From positions 1 through 28,448 of the IMG/VR virus record IMGVR_UViG_3300034983_000041: DNA of 28,448 nt. One strand, given 5' to 3'. The notes beneath the pieces are model-generated. The model was given only the letters and a program-made list of their open reading frames with translations. It was not told where the DNA came from and ran no database searches. Below are positions 13,987 to 20,283 of this stretch, piece after piece. Position numbers and translations under genes: made by a program. This DNA is from a virus. Numbering within the stretch: the first letter of the stretch is position 1; each line of letters starts with the position of its first letter.

Positions 13987-14701
13987 GATTTACCCAGAAG
14001 GGTTTTTACGTAGAACCCTTTATAAGGAAATACCCAAACCAGCGGAAAGGTGGGCTTGGATTGGATTGTTATGTTTGGCTGGGGATAATGCTTTTGACGG
14101 CAAAGTTTGTATAACTGAAACAATGGGATACACAGATGAACAGATAGCAGCACAGCTCTGTATGGAAGTAGATACCTTTAAGAGTGCTAAAAAGAAGATG
14201 ATTAAATTTGAGAAAATAGCAGTAGATAAAAATAATATTATACAAATTTTAGGTTGGAAAACATACCAATCAGAATATAGCAGGCAAAGGGATTATCAAG
14301 CTGAAAGAAGAAAGAAACTTACAACGCAAACTTACAACGCAAACTTACGCATAGATAAAGATATAGATATAGATATAGATAAAGATATATATAAAGATAA
14401 AGATAATAATACATATAGCCCTGACCTTAAAGATAAGTCAGGGCAGAAACCTAAAATTAATTTTAATTTCTCTACTTCTATTTGGGAAAACATAACAGAT
14501 AATAATAAAAAGATATGGATTGAAGCATACCCAGCTTGTGATATTGAGCAAGAATTAAAAAAAATGAAAGCCTGGATTATATCAGCTGGGGCTAAGGGAC
14601 ATAAAAAAGATTGGCTACGGTTTATAAATAGCTGGCTATCAAGGGCGCAGGATAGAAGTGGAAATGTAAATAAAAAAACAAGCGACTGGAGGCGTACATA
14701 A
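13964..14701 (+). CDS. Replication initiator, DnaD-like phage replisome organizer
   Basis: The N-terminal 110 residues match the phage replisome organizer pattern: RNWIKIYPEGFLR, then helices typical of the winged-helix domain (ITETMGYTDEQIAAQL, VDTFKSAKKKM, ILGWKTYQSEYSRQR). A low-complexity linker follows (LRIDKDIDIDIDKDIYKDKD), encoded by the AT-rich tract of the apparent origin. The C-terminal 80 residues end in KKDWLRFINSWLSRA, a common end of these initiators. It should bind the origin and recruit the helicase loader encoded next. The ribosome site AAGGAG is strong; the stop overlaps the loader start (TAATG). Confidence 0.75.
   Translation: MSRRNWIKIYPEGFLRRTLYKEIPKPAERWAWIGLLCLAGDNAFDGKVCITETMGYTDEQIAAQLCMEVDTFKSAKKKMIKFEKIAVDKNNIIQILGWKTYQSEYSRQRDYQAERRKKLTTQTYNANLRIDKDIDIDIDKDIYKDKDNNTYSPDLKDKSGQKPKINFNFSTSIWENITDNNKKIWIEAYPACDIEQELKKMKAWIISAGAKGHKKDWLRFINSWLSRAQDRSGNVNKKTSDWRRT
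14315..14444. other. Putative replication origin inside the initiator gene
   Basis: AAACTTACAACGC occurs twice in direct tandem (14315-14327 and 14328-14340), with a shortened third copy, AAACTTACGC, at 14341-14350. About 65 bases of nearly pure A/T with GATATA-type repeats follow (14351-14417). Then a perfect 8-bp hairpin, GCCCTGAC (14418-14425) with GTCAGGGC (14437-14444). Iterons, an unwinding tract and an initiator gene in one place match the arrangement of the lambda origin inside gene O. Activity is inferred. Confidence 0.6.
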
Positions 14702-15105
14702 TGGTAAATAGGAAAATATTTGATGATGGCTTAGAAGAAATTGAAAACGCATTTGACGGATTTTTAATGACTAAGACAAAAGCTGATATCTGGTATAAAT
14801 ATTGCAAGGATTTAACCGACAACAAATTTTTATATAGGATAGCTAATTGCATAAAAGGGTGTAGAAAAATACCTGCTCTTGCCGATATCCTGGACTGGAG
14901 AAATTACTACGTAAATGAAAAAGAAGAAGCTGACATAAGAGCTAAAAAAGATGAGATAAAAAATGAAGCAATAAAAAAGATGGAAATGAAGTTTAGAAAA
15001 GAAACTGATTACAGCACCATACCAGAAGAAGCTAAAAAAATTATGGCTAAGATAAACCCCAAATATAGGTATAAATTAAAAAGGAGCGTGATAGATAATG
15101 AGTAA
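14701..15105 (+). CDS. Putative replicative helicase loader (gp39P-like)
   Basis: The first 65 residues resemble the N-terminal helical domain of loaders such as SPP1 gp39P (Inhibitor_G39P type): DIWYKYCKDLTDNKFLYRIA then KIPALADILDWRN, ending in a highly charged helix (90-134). Size (134 aa) is close to that family. Its start overlaps the initiator stop (TAATG), the usual organizer-loader order in Gram-positive phages. No helicase gene is seen downstream, so the host DnaB-type helicase is probably recruited. Confidence 0.65.
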   Translation: MVNRKIFDDGLEEIENAFDGFLMTKTKADIWYKYCKDLTDNKFLYRIANCIKGCRKIPALADILDWRNYYVNEKEEADIRAKKDEIKNEAIKKMEMKFRKETDYSTIPEEAKKIMAKINPKYRYKLKRSVIDNE

Positions 15106-15220
15106 AGAGAGATTTAGATATTTTTTCCTGTATTTTCTAATATATTTTGCAATGCTTATTTGTCTGGCATTATCAGTCTTTTGCTTTTTTGCACTTCCAT
15201 ACATTATTTTACGTTATTAA
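15098..15220 (+). CDS. Membrane microprotein, 40 aa
   Basis: After MSKERFRY the product is almost entirely hydrophobic and aromatic (two short helices or one long one, residues 9-38), ending in LRY. AAGGAG lies 11 bases before the ATG, rather far. It overlaps the loader gene by 8 bases. Function unknown. Confidence 0.4.
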   Translation: MSKERFRYFFLYFLIYFAMLICLALSVFCFFALPYIILRY

Positions 15221-15231
15221 AGGAGTAAATT

Positions 15232-15582
15232 ATGATAAGAGTATATGTAGCAGGTAAATATAATGATAATAATATTATAAGCGTACTTGAAAATATGCGA
15301 TTAGGTATACGCGCCTGTACAGAGTTAATACTTAAAGGGTATGCCCCGTTTTGTCCGTGGGTGGATTTTCACTACTCTTTAATGTTAAGGGAGGGTGAAT
15401 TGCTCGGCAAGGAAATATATCATGCCCACTCCCTAAAATGGCTTGAGGTTTCTGATTGTGTTTTGGCGCTACCTAATTATAGAAATTCTGATGGTGCATT
15501 AAACGAAATTAAGAGAGCCGAATATTTAGGAATACCAGTGTATTATTCGGTTGAGGAATTATTAAAAGAAAGCAAGGAGTAA
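15232..15582 (+). CDS. Nucleoside 2-deoxyribosyltransferase-like protein (DUF4406/DUF1937 type)
   Basis: The Rossmann-like pattern is clear: MIRVYVAGKYND at the N-terminus, GYAPFCPWVDFHYS, the S-x-W-x-E-x-SD block (HSLKWLEVSDCVLALPNYRN), SDGALNEIKRAEYLGIPVYY at the end. The family is related to nucleoside 2-deoxyribosyltransferases, which move deoxyribose between bases; the glutamate in GALNE is the likely catalytic counterpart. Phages may use it in nucleotide salvage or modified-base supply. The ribosome site is AAGGAG. Confidence 0.7.
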   Translation: MIRVYVAGKYNDNNIISVLENMRLGIRACTELILKGYAPFCPWVDFHYSLMLREGELLGKEIYHAHSLKWLEVSDCVLALPNYRNSDGALNEIKRAEYLGIPVYYSVEELLKESKE

Positions 15583-15585
15583 ATT

Positions 15586-15789
15586 ATGAATAATAAAACA
15601 GACAGTATTAAATATGGATATCTTAATGAAGAAGAAACCGACAATTTTGAACCCGATAGAAACCCCACTAAACATTGTCCAATTCTAACAGGAACTGGAA
15701 TTAATTCACTTTGTGTAAAAAATAGCTGTGCCTGGTATGATGACAAAAATAATCAATGTATTTTAATTACCATAGGGAGTAAATTATGA
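15586..15789 (+). CDS. Hypothetical Cys-containing protein, 67 aa
   Basis: The core HCPILTGTGINSLCVKNSCA followed by WYDDKNNQCILI has four Cys that could hold a metal; small phage proteins with the same C-x-W pattern are common but unnamed. Ribosome site AAGGAGT. The stop overlaps the ATG of a 9-codon ORF. It follows the deoxyribosyltransferase-like gene with the same leader sequence. Confidence 0.6.
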   Translation: MNNKTDSIKYGYLNEEETDNFEPDRNPTKHCPILTGTGINSLCVKNSCAWYDDKNNQCILITIGSKL

Positions 15790-15815
15790 GATTAGAGATT
15801 AAAGGAGTTAATTAA
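15786..15815 (+). CDS. Possible 9-codon leader peptide
   Basis: ATGA overlap with the previous stop and a GGGAGTAAATT ribosome site identical to those at 15232 and 15586 favour translation of MRLEIKGVN. It ends 2 bases before the next gene and contains that gene's ribosome site (AAAGGAG), so it would couple translation. Very short; only the ribosome site supports it. Confidence 0.3.
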   Translation: MRLEIKGVN

Positions 15816-15817
15816 AA

Positions 15818-16204
15818 ATGAAAAATCATTACATTGAAACGATAGAAAAATTGAGGCAAGAAAAGAATAGATTACAGCAAGAAAATCAAGAACTTAAGAA
15901 GCAACTATCCAGTTTTGAAGAATGGGTAAGGGTAAAAGGAATTATACCAACCAAAGAGAGGATTGTTGAGGTATTAAAGCAATATCAAATAAGAGAAATA
16001 GAAAAATTTACCAAAGAAAATAAAGGCAAAGAAAGGTGTGTATGGGATAGAACGCCTGAGCAAATTGCCTCTGAAATTTTGGGAGATGATATAGAAACAG
16101 AAAGTCCAGTAATGCCTCCCAAAAGAGAATATGAGGTTAATGTGGTAATAGACAAAATAGAAAAAGGTAAACCGTCTAAAGTAGGAGATGGTAAGAATGA
16201 ATAA
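15818..16204 (+). CDS. Coiled-coil hypothetical protein, 128 aa
   Basis: Residues 5-35 are a leucine/isoleucine heptad coiled coil (IEKLRQEKNRLQQENQELKK). The middle is polar, with a single Cys-Val-Trp segment, and the end is Lys-rich and mobile-looking. It resembles small phage proteins that dimerise through a coil; no function can be assigned. Ribosome site AAAGGAG is good. Confidence 0.6.
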   Translation: MKNHYIETIEKLRQEKNRLQQENQELKKQLSSFEEWVRVKGIIPTKERIVEVLKQYQIREIEKFTKENKGKERCVWDRTPEQIASEILGDDIETESPVMPPKREYEVNVVIDKIEKGKPSKVGDGKNE

Positions 16205-16439
16205 ATTTGAATATGTTATAACTCTATTAAAAAACGAACTTAAGGAGTATTACATAAGTTCAGACATGAAGAAAGAATTGAGAGAAGCAATTAGGATTTT
16301 AAAGAAAGAAAATAAAAAAGGGAAAGTTATATTTAAAGCAAAACTAAAAAAGGGAGAAAATCTATCTAAGGTAATAGAACAGGTTTTATATCCAAAATAT
16401 ATTGGTAAGGAAATTATAATAAGGAGAGAGGTAAAATAA
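16197..16439 (+). CDS. Hypothetical basic protein, 80 aa
   Basis: I chose ATG 16197 because AGGAG at 16183-16187 directly touches the in-frame ATG at 16188, leaving no spacing. The N-terminal half is a charged helix, the second half beta-like (KGKVIFKAKLKKGENLSKV). Ends with a TAATG overlap to the next gene. No family recognised. Confidence 0.5.
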   Translation: MNKFEYVITLLKNELKEYYISSDMKKELREAIRILKKENKKGKVIFKAKLKKGENLSKVIEQVLYPKYIGKEIIIRREVK

Positions 16440-16675
16440 TGAATTACATTATAAGTGAGGAAGAATTAACAAGTGCTTATGATTGGTATTATAAAAGGGG
16501 ACGCACTTTTAATATTATAAAATTCCTCAAATCCAAAACCCCCGTAGAAGCTATTGCAAGTGGAAAGGTCGATTGCCTTGAACCTCCTTATTATGTTGGC
16601 TACGATATTGTGAACCATAAATTGAGAAATTACGAAGGCAAAAAAGTAAAATTATGGGTAGAGGAGGGAGAATAA
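16439..16675 (+). CDS. Hypothetical protein, 78 aa
   Basis: The start overlaps the preceding stop (TAATG) with GGAGAGAGG upstream. The sequence has an aromatic N-terminal helix (SAYDWYYKRG), a central CLEPPYYVGYDI segment and an acidic end. No domain recognised. Confidence 0.55.
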   Translation: MNYIISEEELTSAYDWYYKRGRTFNIIKFLKSKTPVEAIASGKVDCLEPPYYVGYDIVNHKLRNYEGKKVKLWVEEGE

Positions 16676-16699
16676 TGATAATGTTTTATGAGGGTAAAA

Positions 16700-17101
16700 A
16701 TGAAAACACAGGAAGAGTATAGCAAAATAGGCAAAGCCTCAAAACGTAAAGGTAATAAATTTGAGTATGACTTAATGAGATATTTCTTATCAGGTGGCTT
16801 TGATACTGATAAGGTTTCGGGTAGTGGTGCTTCCACGCACAAAAAGGGAGACGTAAAACTAAGGGCTGGATATTTCCACTTTAATTTTGATGCAAAGCAT
16901 TATACCAAAATTGGTATATTCCGCTGGTGGAATAAGCATAAGAAAGATGTAGAAAAAACATTTATTCCCGGGATTATTTCGAAAGAGGATTATTCGGACA
17001 TTCTGGTATCAATCAAATTAGAGGACTTTAAGGATATATGCACTGACTTAGAGGAGCTAAAAAAAATAAAGGAAAATGAAATTCAAAACCGAAAAAACTG
17101 A
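16700..17101 (+). CDS. Holliday-junction-resolvase-like PD-(D/E)XK nuclease
   Basis: The N-terminal motif GKASKRKGNKFEYDLMRYF with DKVSGSGAS and KKGDVKL, then FHFNFDAKHY, follows the archaeal Hjc-type resolvase layout: basic helix with Glu, Ser-Gly-Ser, Asp, then an (D/E)-x-K pair, here DAK in place of the usual ExK. GAGGG lies 6 bases before ATG 16700, preferred over the in-frame ATG at 16688. It would resolve branched DNA from replication or recombination before packaging, which fits its place just before the terminase block. Confidence 0.65.
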   Translation: MKTQEEYSKIGKASKRKGNKFEYDLMRYFLSGGFDTDKVSGSGASTHKKGDVKLRAGYFHFNFDAKHYTKIGIFRWWNKHKKDVEKTFIPGIISKEDYSDILVSIKLEDFKDICTDLEELKKIKENEIQNRKN

Positions 17102-17264
17102 ATATAAATTTATAAGTTTTTTAAACGAGAAGTCTTTAACTGTGTTAAATGAAATAGCAAAGCTGAGTAGAGTTAAATATACAAAGTCTCGTATCAAGAA
17201 GCCGATAGAGGAGAAGATTGATTACGACAAGTTAATGCGGCAGCCAAGTAGGAGTAGGATTTAA
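17076..17264 (+). CDS. Hypothetical basic protein, 62 aa
   Basis: Overlaps the resolvase-like gene by 26 bases, with AAGG a few bases before the ATG. Lys/Arg-rich throughout and ending PSRSRI. No family recognised; nucleic-acid binding is possible from charge only. Confidence 0.5.
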   Translation: MKFKTEKTEYKFISFLNEKSLTVLNEIAKLSRVKYTKSRIKKPIEEKIDYDKLMRQPSRSRI

Positions 17265-17279
17265 AGAAAGGAGAAATAA

Positions 17280-17474
17280 TTGCATAGTTGGAAGTATAAG
17301 AAAATTAAAAACGAGCAGAGAAAAGCCAAGAGAAGGGGAAAACAAAGAGCGGTAAGAAGTGGGCTTTATATTAATCAAACAAAAGAGATAAAAACTGTAG
17401 GGTACAAAGATTCAGAATTCTTCAAAAGAATGAAAAAGTTAATATGGCGAAATGTTTTTAGGAGCAGGATTTGA
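17280..17474 (+). CDS. Hypothetical highly basic protein with TTG start, 64 aa
   Basis: No ATG is available near the 5' end, but AAAGGAG is placed correctly for the TTG at 17280. The N-terminal half is extremely basic (NEQRKAKRRGKQRAVRSG), suggesting nucleic-acid binding. It ends in FRSRI, like the preceding protein, and the next gene starts inside its stop (TTGA). Confidence 0.5.
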   Translation: MHSWKYKKIKNEQRKAKRRGKQRAVRSGLYINQTKEIKTVGYKDSEFFKRMKKLIWRNVFRSRI

Positions 17475-17719
17475 GGAGAAGACAAAAATCAAGAGATGAA
17501 CTTTTTATTGAATCTGTCACTAAAACTTATATGGAATTTTGTGATTATATAGAAAATCCTGGTAAGTATGGTTATATGGCTGTTCTTTGTAAATTAAAAC
17601 CGCAGGCAAAGGAACTTATAAAAGCCAGACTTCTTGATATAAAAATAAAAGCTGAAGAGGATATAAGGAAGGCACGAAATAGTATGAGGGCGGCAATGGG
17701 ATATTATGATGACACTTGA
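17471..17719 (+). CDS. Hypothetical helical protein with TTG start, last early gene, 82 aa
   Basis: The TTG overlaps the preceding TGA, with AGGAG 6 bases upstream. The protein is all-helical and charged, with Cys residues near 24 and 40. Gram-positive phages often encode their late transcription activator (ArpU, LtrC or RinA type) at this place, just before the terminase, but I cannot see a diagnostic motif. The late promoter overlaps its final codons. Regulatory role is a hypothesis from position. Confidence 0.5.
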   Translation: MRRRQKSRDELFIESVTKTYMEFCDYIENPGKYGYMAVLCKLKPQAKELIKARLLDIKIKAEEDIRKARNSMRAAMGYYDDT

Positions 17720-17744
17720 CAAATTCTATTTAAAAGCTTATATT
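17716..17744 (+). promoter_or_regulatory. Strong late promoter upstream of the packaging genes
   Basis: TTGACA (17716-17721), exactly consensus, a 17-bp spacer and TATATT (17739-17744). The -35 box overlaps the stop of the last early gene. Transcription would begin near 17751, only about 25 bases before the terminator hairpin. Confidence 0.7.
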
Positions 17745-17773
17745 TCTTACCCAGAATAGAAGAATTATCTAAC

Positions 17774-17797
17774 GAGTCCGACAAGGGCTCTTTTTTT
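17774..17797 (+). terminator. Intrinsic terminator immediately after the late promoter
   Basis: GAGTCC (17774-17779) pairs with GGGCTC (17785-17790), one wobble, loop GACAA, and seven T follow. It would stop the early transcript and most transcripts from the promoter at 17716, unless antiterminated. Confidence 0.75.
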
Positions 17798-17810
17798 ATG
17801 GTCAAAATCA

Positions 17811-17987
17811 ATGGAAAAAATAATCTTTAATGCTTCACTTCCTCCTATTCAAAGTGCAATAAACTTAGACGGCCAGGGAGATGGAGCAAGAATAAAATTA
17901 GATATTCCGAGAAGTGATATAGAAGCTGTGTTAAAACTTCAGGGATTATCAGGCCAGGTTTTTAGGGTAACAATTGAGAGTGATTAA
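17811..17987 (+). CDS. Small conserved-looking phage protein, 58 aa
   Basis: The protein (LPPIQSAINLDGQGDGARIK, then LDIPRSDIEAVLKLQGLSGQ and FRVTIE) follows a pattern I recall from small proteins of many phages, containing a beta-alpha-beta fold with a final VTIE strand. No ribosome site is obvious, only ATGGTCAAAATCA upstream. It is the first gene after the late promoter and terminator. Function unknown. Confidence 0.55.
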   Translation: MEKIIFNASLPPIQSAINLDGQGDGARIKLDIPRSDIEAVLKLQGLSGQVFRVTIESD

Positions 17988-17988
17988 A

Positions 17989-18384
17989 ATGGATAAAAAT
18001 TCTGAAAATACAGAAGAAATTCAGAAAATAGATAAAAGAAAATCAATGCCCCAGATTTTTAAAAAAGGTCAATCGGGTAATCCTAAAGGTAAACCAAAAG
18101 GCGCATTAAATGAAGTAACTAAATTTAAAAAAGCGATAGAACTTTTCGAAAGAGAACAGGGTAAAGATATTTATAAAATTATTTTGGAAAAAGCTAATAG
18201 GTATCCACAAGTATTAATTGCAATCTTTAAAGCACTTATACCACAGCAAACCGAATCAAACGTAAATATAAAGCATGAAAGTCCATATGCAAACCTATCT
18301 GACCAGGAGTTGATAGAAAAAGCAAATGACATTATTAACCGAGCAAGATCGCAGCCAATTAGAAGAGATATTAACCGAGCGTGA
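17989..18384 (+). CDS. Putative terminase small subunit (DUF5681-type), 131 aa
   Basis: The motif FKKGQSGNPKGKPKGALNEV (about residues 23-43) is the DUF5681 signature, found in phage proteins placed just before the large terminase. Helices follow, and the C-terminal half is charged. It starts at ATG 17989, 1 base after the preceding stop. The large subunit gene starts inside its last 59 bases. The role in recognising phage DNA for packaging is inferred from position and family. Confidence 0.65.
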   Translation: MDKNSENTEEIQKIDKRKSMPQIFKKGQSGNPKGKPKGALNEVTKFKKAIELFEREQGKDIYKIILEKANRYPQVLIAIFKALIPQQTESNVNIKHESPYANLSDQELIEKANDIINRARSQPIRRDINRA

Positions 18385-19792
18385 AAAAAAGGAGGCCGAG
18401 AGGTCTCTTTTTTATTTTGCAAAGTATATTTTAGGATTCAGCAAGTTTGATGAGAGCGTACACACGGAATGGGAATATTTTTTAAAAGGTGGTAAAAAGT
18501 TAAAGCTTGTAATAGTTCCAAGAGACCATTTTAAGAGTACTTTTTTTACAATATCTCATCCTTTGCAGGAACTTTGCAAAGATAAAACAAAGAGATTTTT
18601 AATTGCCAATGCAGTGTTTGACAACTCAAAAGCTTTTTTGACATCGATTAAAAATCAGATTGAAAGAAATCAAAGACTTAAATGGTGGGATTTAGAACCA
18701 GGCGAACCCTGGAGCACTGAAGAACTTGCAGTTAAAAGGGAAACACTTAACAAAGAGCCGTCAATTTCAATCGCTGGTATAGGCTCTCAACTTCCAAGCC
18801 TGCACTATGATGAGATAATCTGGGATGACCTTGTAAATGACAAGAATATCACGTCAAAGGAATATATTGACAAGGTAATCGAATGGTGGGCGCACACACT
18901 CTCACTGCTTGAGCCGGGCGGACTCGGAATTATGGTAGGCACATTCTGGCACTATTTGGACTTGTACCAGCACGTGATAGCTAATCTCAGAGATGATTTT
19001 GACATTTTTGTGCGGAGTGCGATAAAAGATGATGGAACGCCTTACTTTGCTTCAAGATTTTCACTTGAGGAGCTGGCAAAGCTGAGAAGGCTTAAAGGGA
19101 ATTACATGTTTTCACTCCAGTATCTCAATAAGCTTACAAACCCAGAAGATGCCATTTTTAAATTTGAAGATATTCTAAAGTATCAGGATTTGCCGATGCC
19201 TGTAAGATATTTTATGACGATTGATCCAGCACTATCAGAAGACCCGACAGCAGACTACAGCGTAATTATGACCTGTGCGGTTGACGCAGATAACAACCTT
19301 TATGTTGTGGATTATTTCAGGGACCGGGTTAATCCAAGAGTCTTAATTGATAAGATTTTTGACAAAGCAATCGAGCATAAGCCGGTAAAGATAGGTATTG
19401 AGACGATAGCATTTCAGAGGATTTTATCATTTTGGTTAGAAGACCAGATGAGGGATAGGAATATATTCTTACCGATTGAAGAGCTTCAAACCTCAAATAA
19501 GATTAAGCCTGACAGGATTTTAGCCTTGCAACCGAGATTTAGCGCTAAGACAGTATACATAAAACCCTATATGGCAGAACTTGAAGATGAGCTAATAAGA
19601 TTTAGATATCCCGATATGAACCAGGAGCATGACGACTTAATAGACGCACTGGCCTATCAACTTGAGATTGTCTATAAACCGACAAGGACATTTAAAAAAG
19701 ACATTGTCTATATGTCCCCGGCTTGGTATGAGGAGAAGTTTGGAAGTAAACCTGAAGAATCAAATATTGCCAATCCACATGTTTACAAGTGA
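18326..19792 (+). CDS. Terminase large subunit
   Basis: ATPase: VPRDHFKST (residues 64-72) is a Walker A variant and EIIWDD (163-168) the Walker B plus catalytic acid. Nuclease: IDPALSEDPTADYS (Asp300), GIETIAF (Glu359) and EHDDLIDAL (Asp436, Asp437, Asp440) supply the RNase-H-like acidic cluster. Length (488 aa) is normal. It drives DNA into the procapsid and cuts the concatemer. The start overlaps the small subunit gene and lacks an obvious ribosome site, so translation is probably coupled. Confidence 0.9.
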   Translation: MTLLTEQDRSQLEEILTEREKKEAERSLFYFAKYILGFSKFDESVHTEWEYFLKGGKKLKLVIVPRDHFKSTFFTISHPLQELCKDKTKRFLIANAVFDNSKAFLTSIKNQIERNQRLKWWDLEPGEPWSTEELAVKRETLNKEPSISIAGIGSQLPSLHYDEIIWDDLVNDKNITSKEYIDKVIEWWAHTLSLLEPGGLGIMVGTFWHYLDLYQHVIANLRDDFDIFVRSAIKDDGTPYFASRFSLEELAKLRRLKGNYMFSLQYLNKLTNPEDAIFKFEDILKYQDLPMPVRYFMTIDPALSEDPTADYSVIMTCAVDADNNLYVVDYFRDRVNPRVLIDKIFDKAIEHKPVKIGIETIAFQRILSFWLEDQMRDRNIFLPIEELQTSNKIKPDRILALQPRFSAKTVYIKPYMAELEDELIRFRYPDMNQEHDDLIDALAYQLEIVYKPTRTFKKDIVYMSPAWYEEKFGSKPEESNIANPHVYK

Positions 19793-19798
19793 TTTTAT

Positions 19799-20056
19799 AT
19801 GAAAAAACAACTTGCAATAATATATTGGACTGACGCAGCTATAGAGAGTATAGGCTCAATTTCTGAAAAAGATTTAAAAGATGTTGGACTTATAGATGGT
19901 ATAGCTGTCGGTGTGATTGTCAAAGAAGACAAGAAAAGCATAACCCTTGCCCTTGACTGGTTTTATGAACAAAACAGTTATCGTCAAGTATCTACTTATC
20001 CAAAGAGTGGGATACATAAGATTATTCGTAAAAATATTAAAGGACTGGTCAAATGA
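19799..20056 (+). CDS. Hypothetical protein between terminase and portal genes, 85 aa
   Basis: A soluble beta-alpha protein with a hydrophobic core (GLIDGIAVGVIVKEDKKSIT) and a basic C-terminus. It overlaps the next gene by 4 bases. Located in the packaging block, so it may be a head-assembly accessory factor; no family recognised. Confidence 0.6.
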   Translation: MKKQLAIIYWTDAAIESIGSISEKDLKDVGLIDGIAVGVIVKEDKKSITLALDWFYEQNSYRQVSTYPKSGIHKIIRKNIKGLVK

Positions 20057-20283
20057 TATATTACTACAGATGTGAAAAGTGCAAGACATTATTTGAAGAA
20101 GCCTCCCGACTGGGGGAAACACTAAAGGCGTGTCCCTGCTGCGGAGCTACTGCTACTCGCGAGTTTCATGCTTGCACAAATATATATGTTCCGTCTTACT
20201 TTCACACGTCAAGAAGCGATATCTTTACTGATAAGGAATGGCAGGAATTAAAAAAAGACCCGAATGTAGAGAGGGCTAAATAA
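20053..20283 (+). CDS. FmdB-like zinc-ribbon protein, 76 aa
   Basis: YYYRCEKCKTLFEE and CPCCGATATREF give a CxxC...CxxC zinc ribbon like FmdB-type regulators, with a C-terminal helix (DKEWQELKKDPNVERAK). Such small ribbons are common just before portal genes; their role is unknown. Start overlaps the previous gene (ATGA) and its stop overlaps the portal start (TAATG). Confidence 0.65.
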   Translation: MIYYYRCEKCKTLFEEASRLGETLKACPCCGATATREFHACTNIYVPSYFHTSRSDIFTDKEWQELKKDPNVERAK

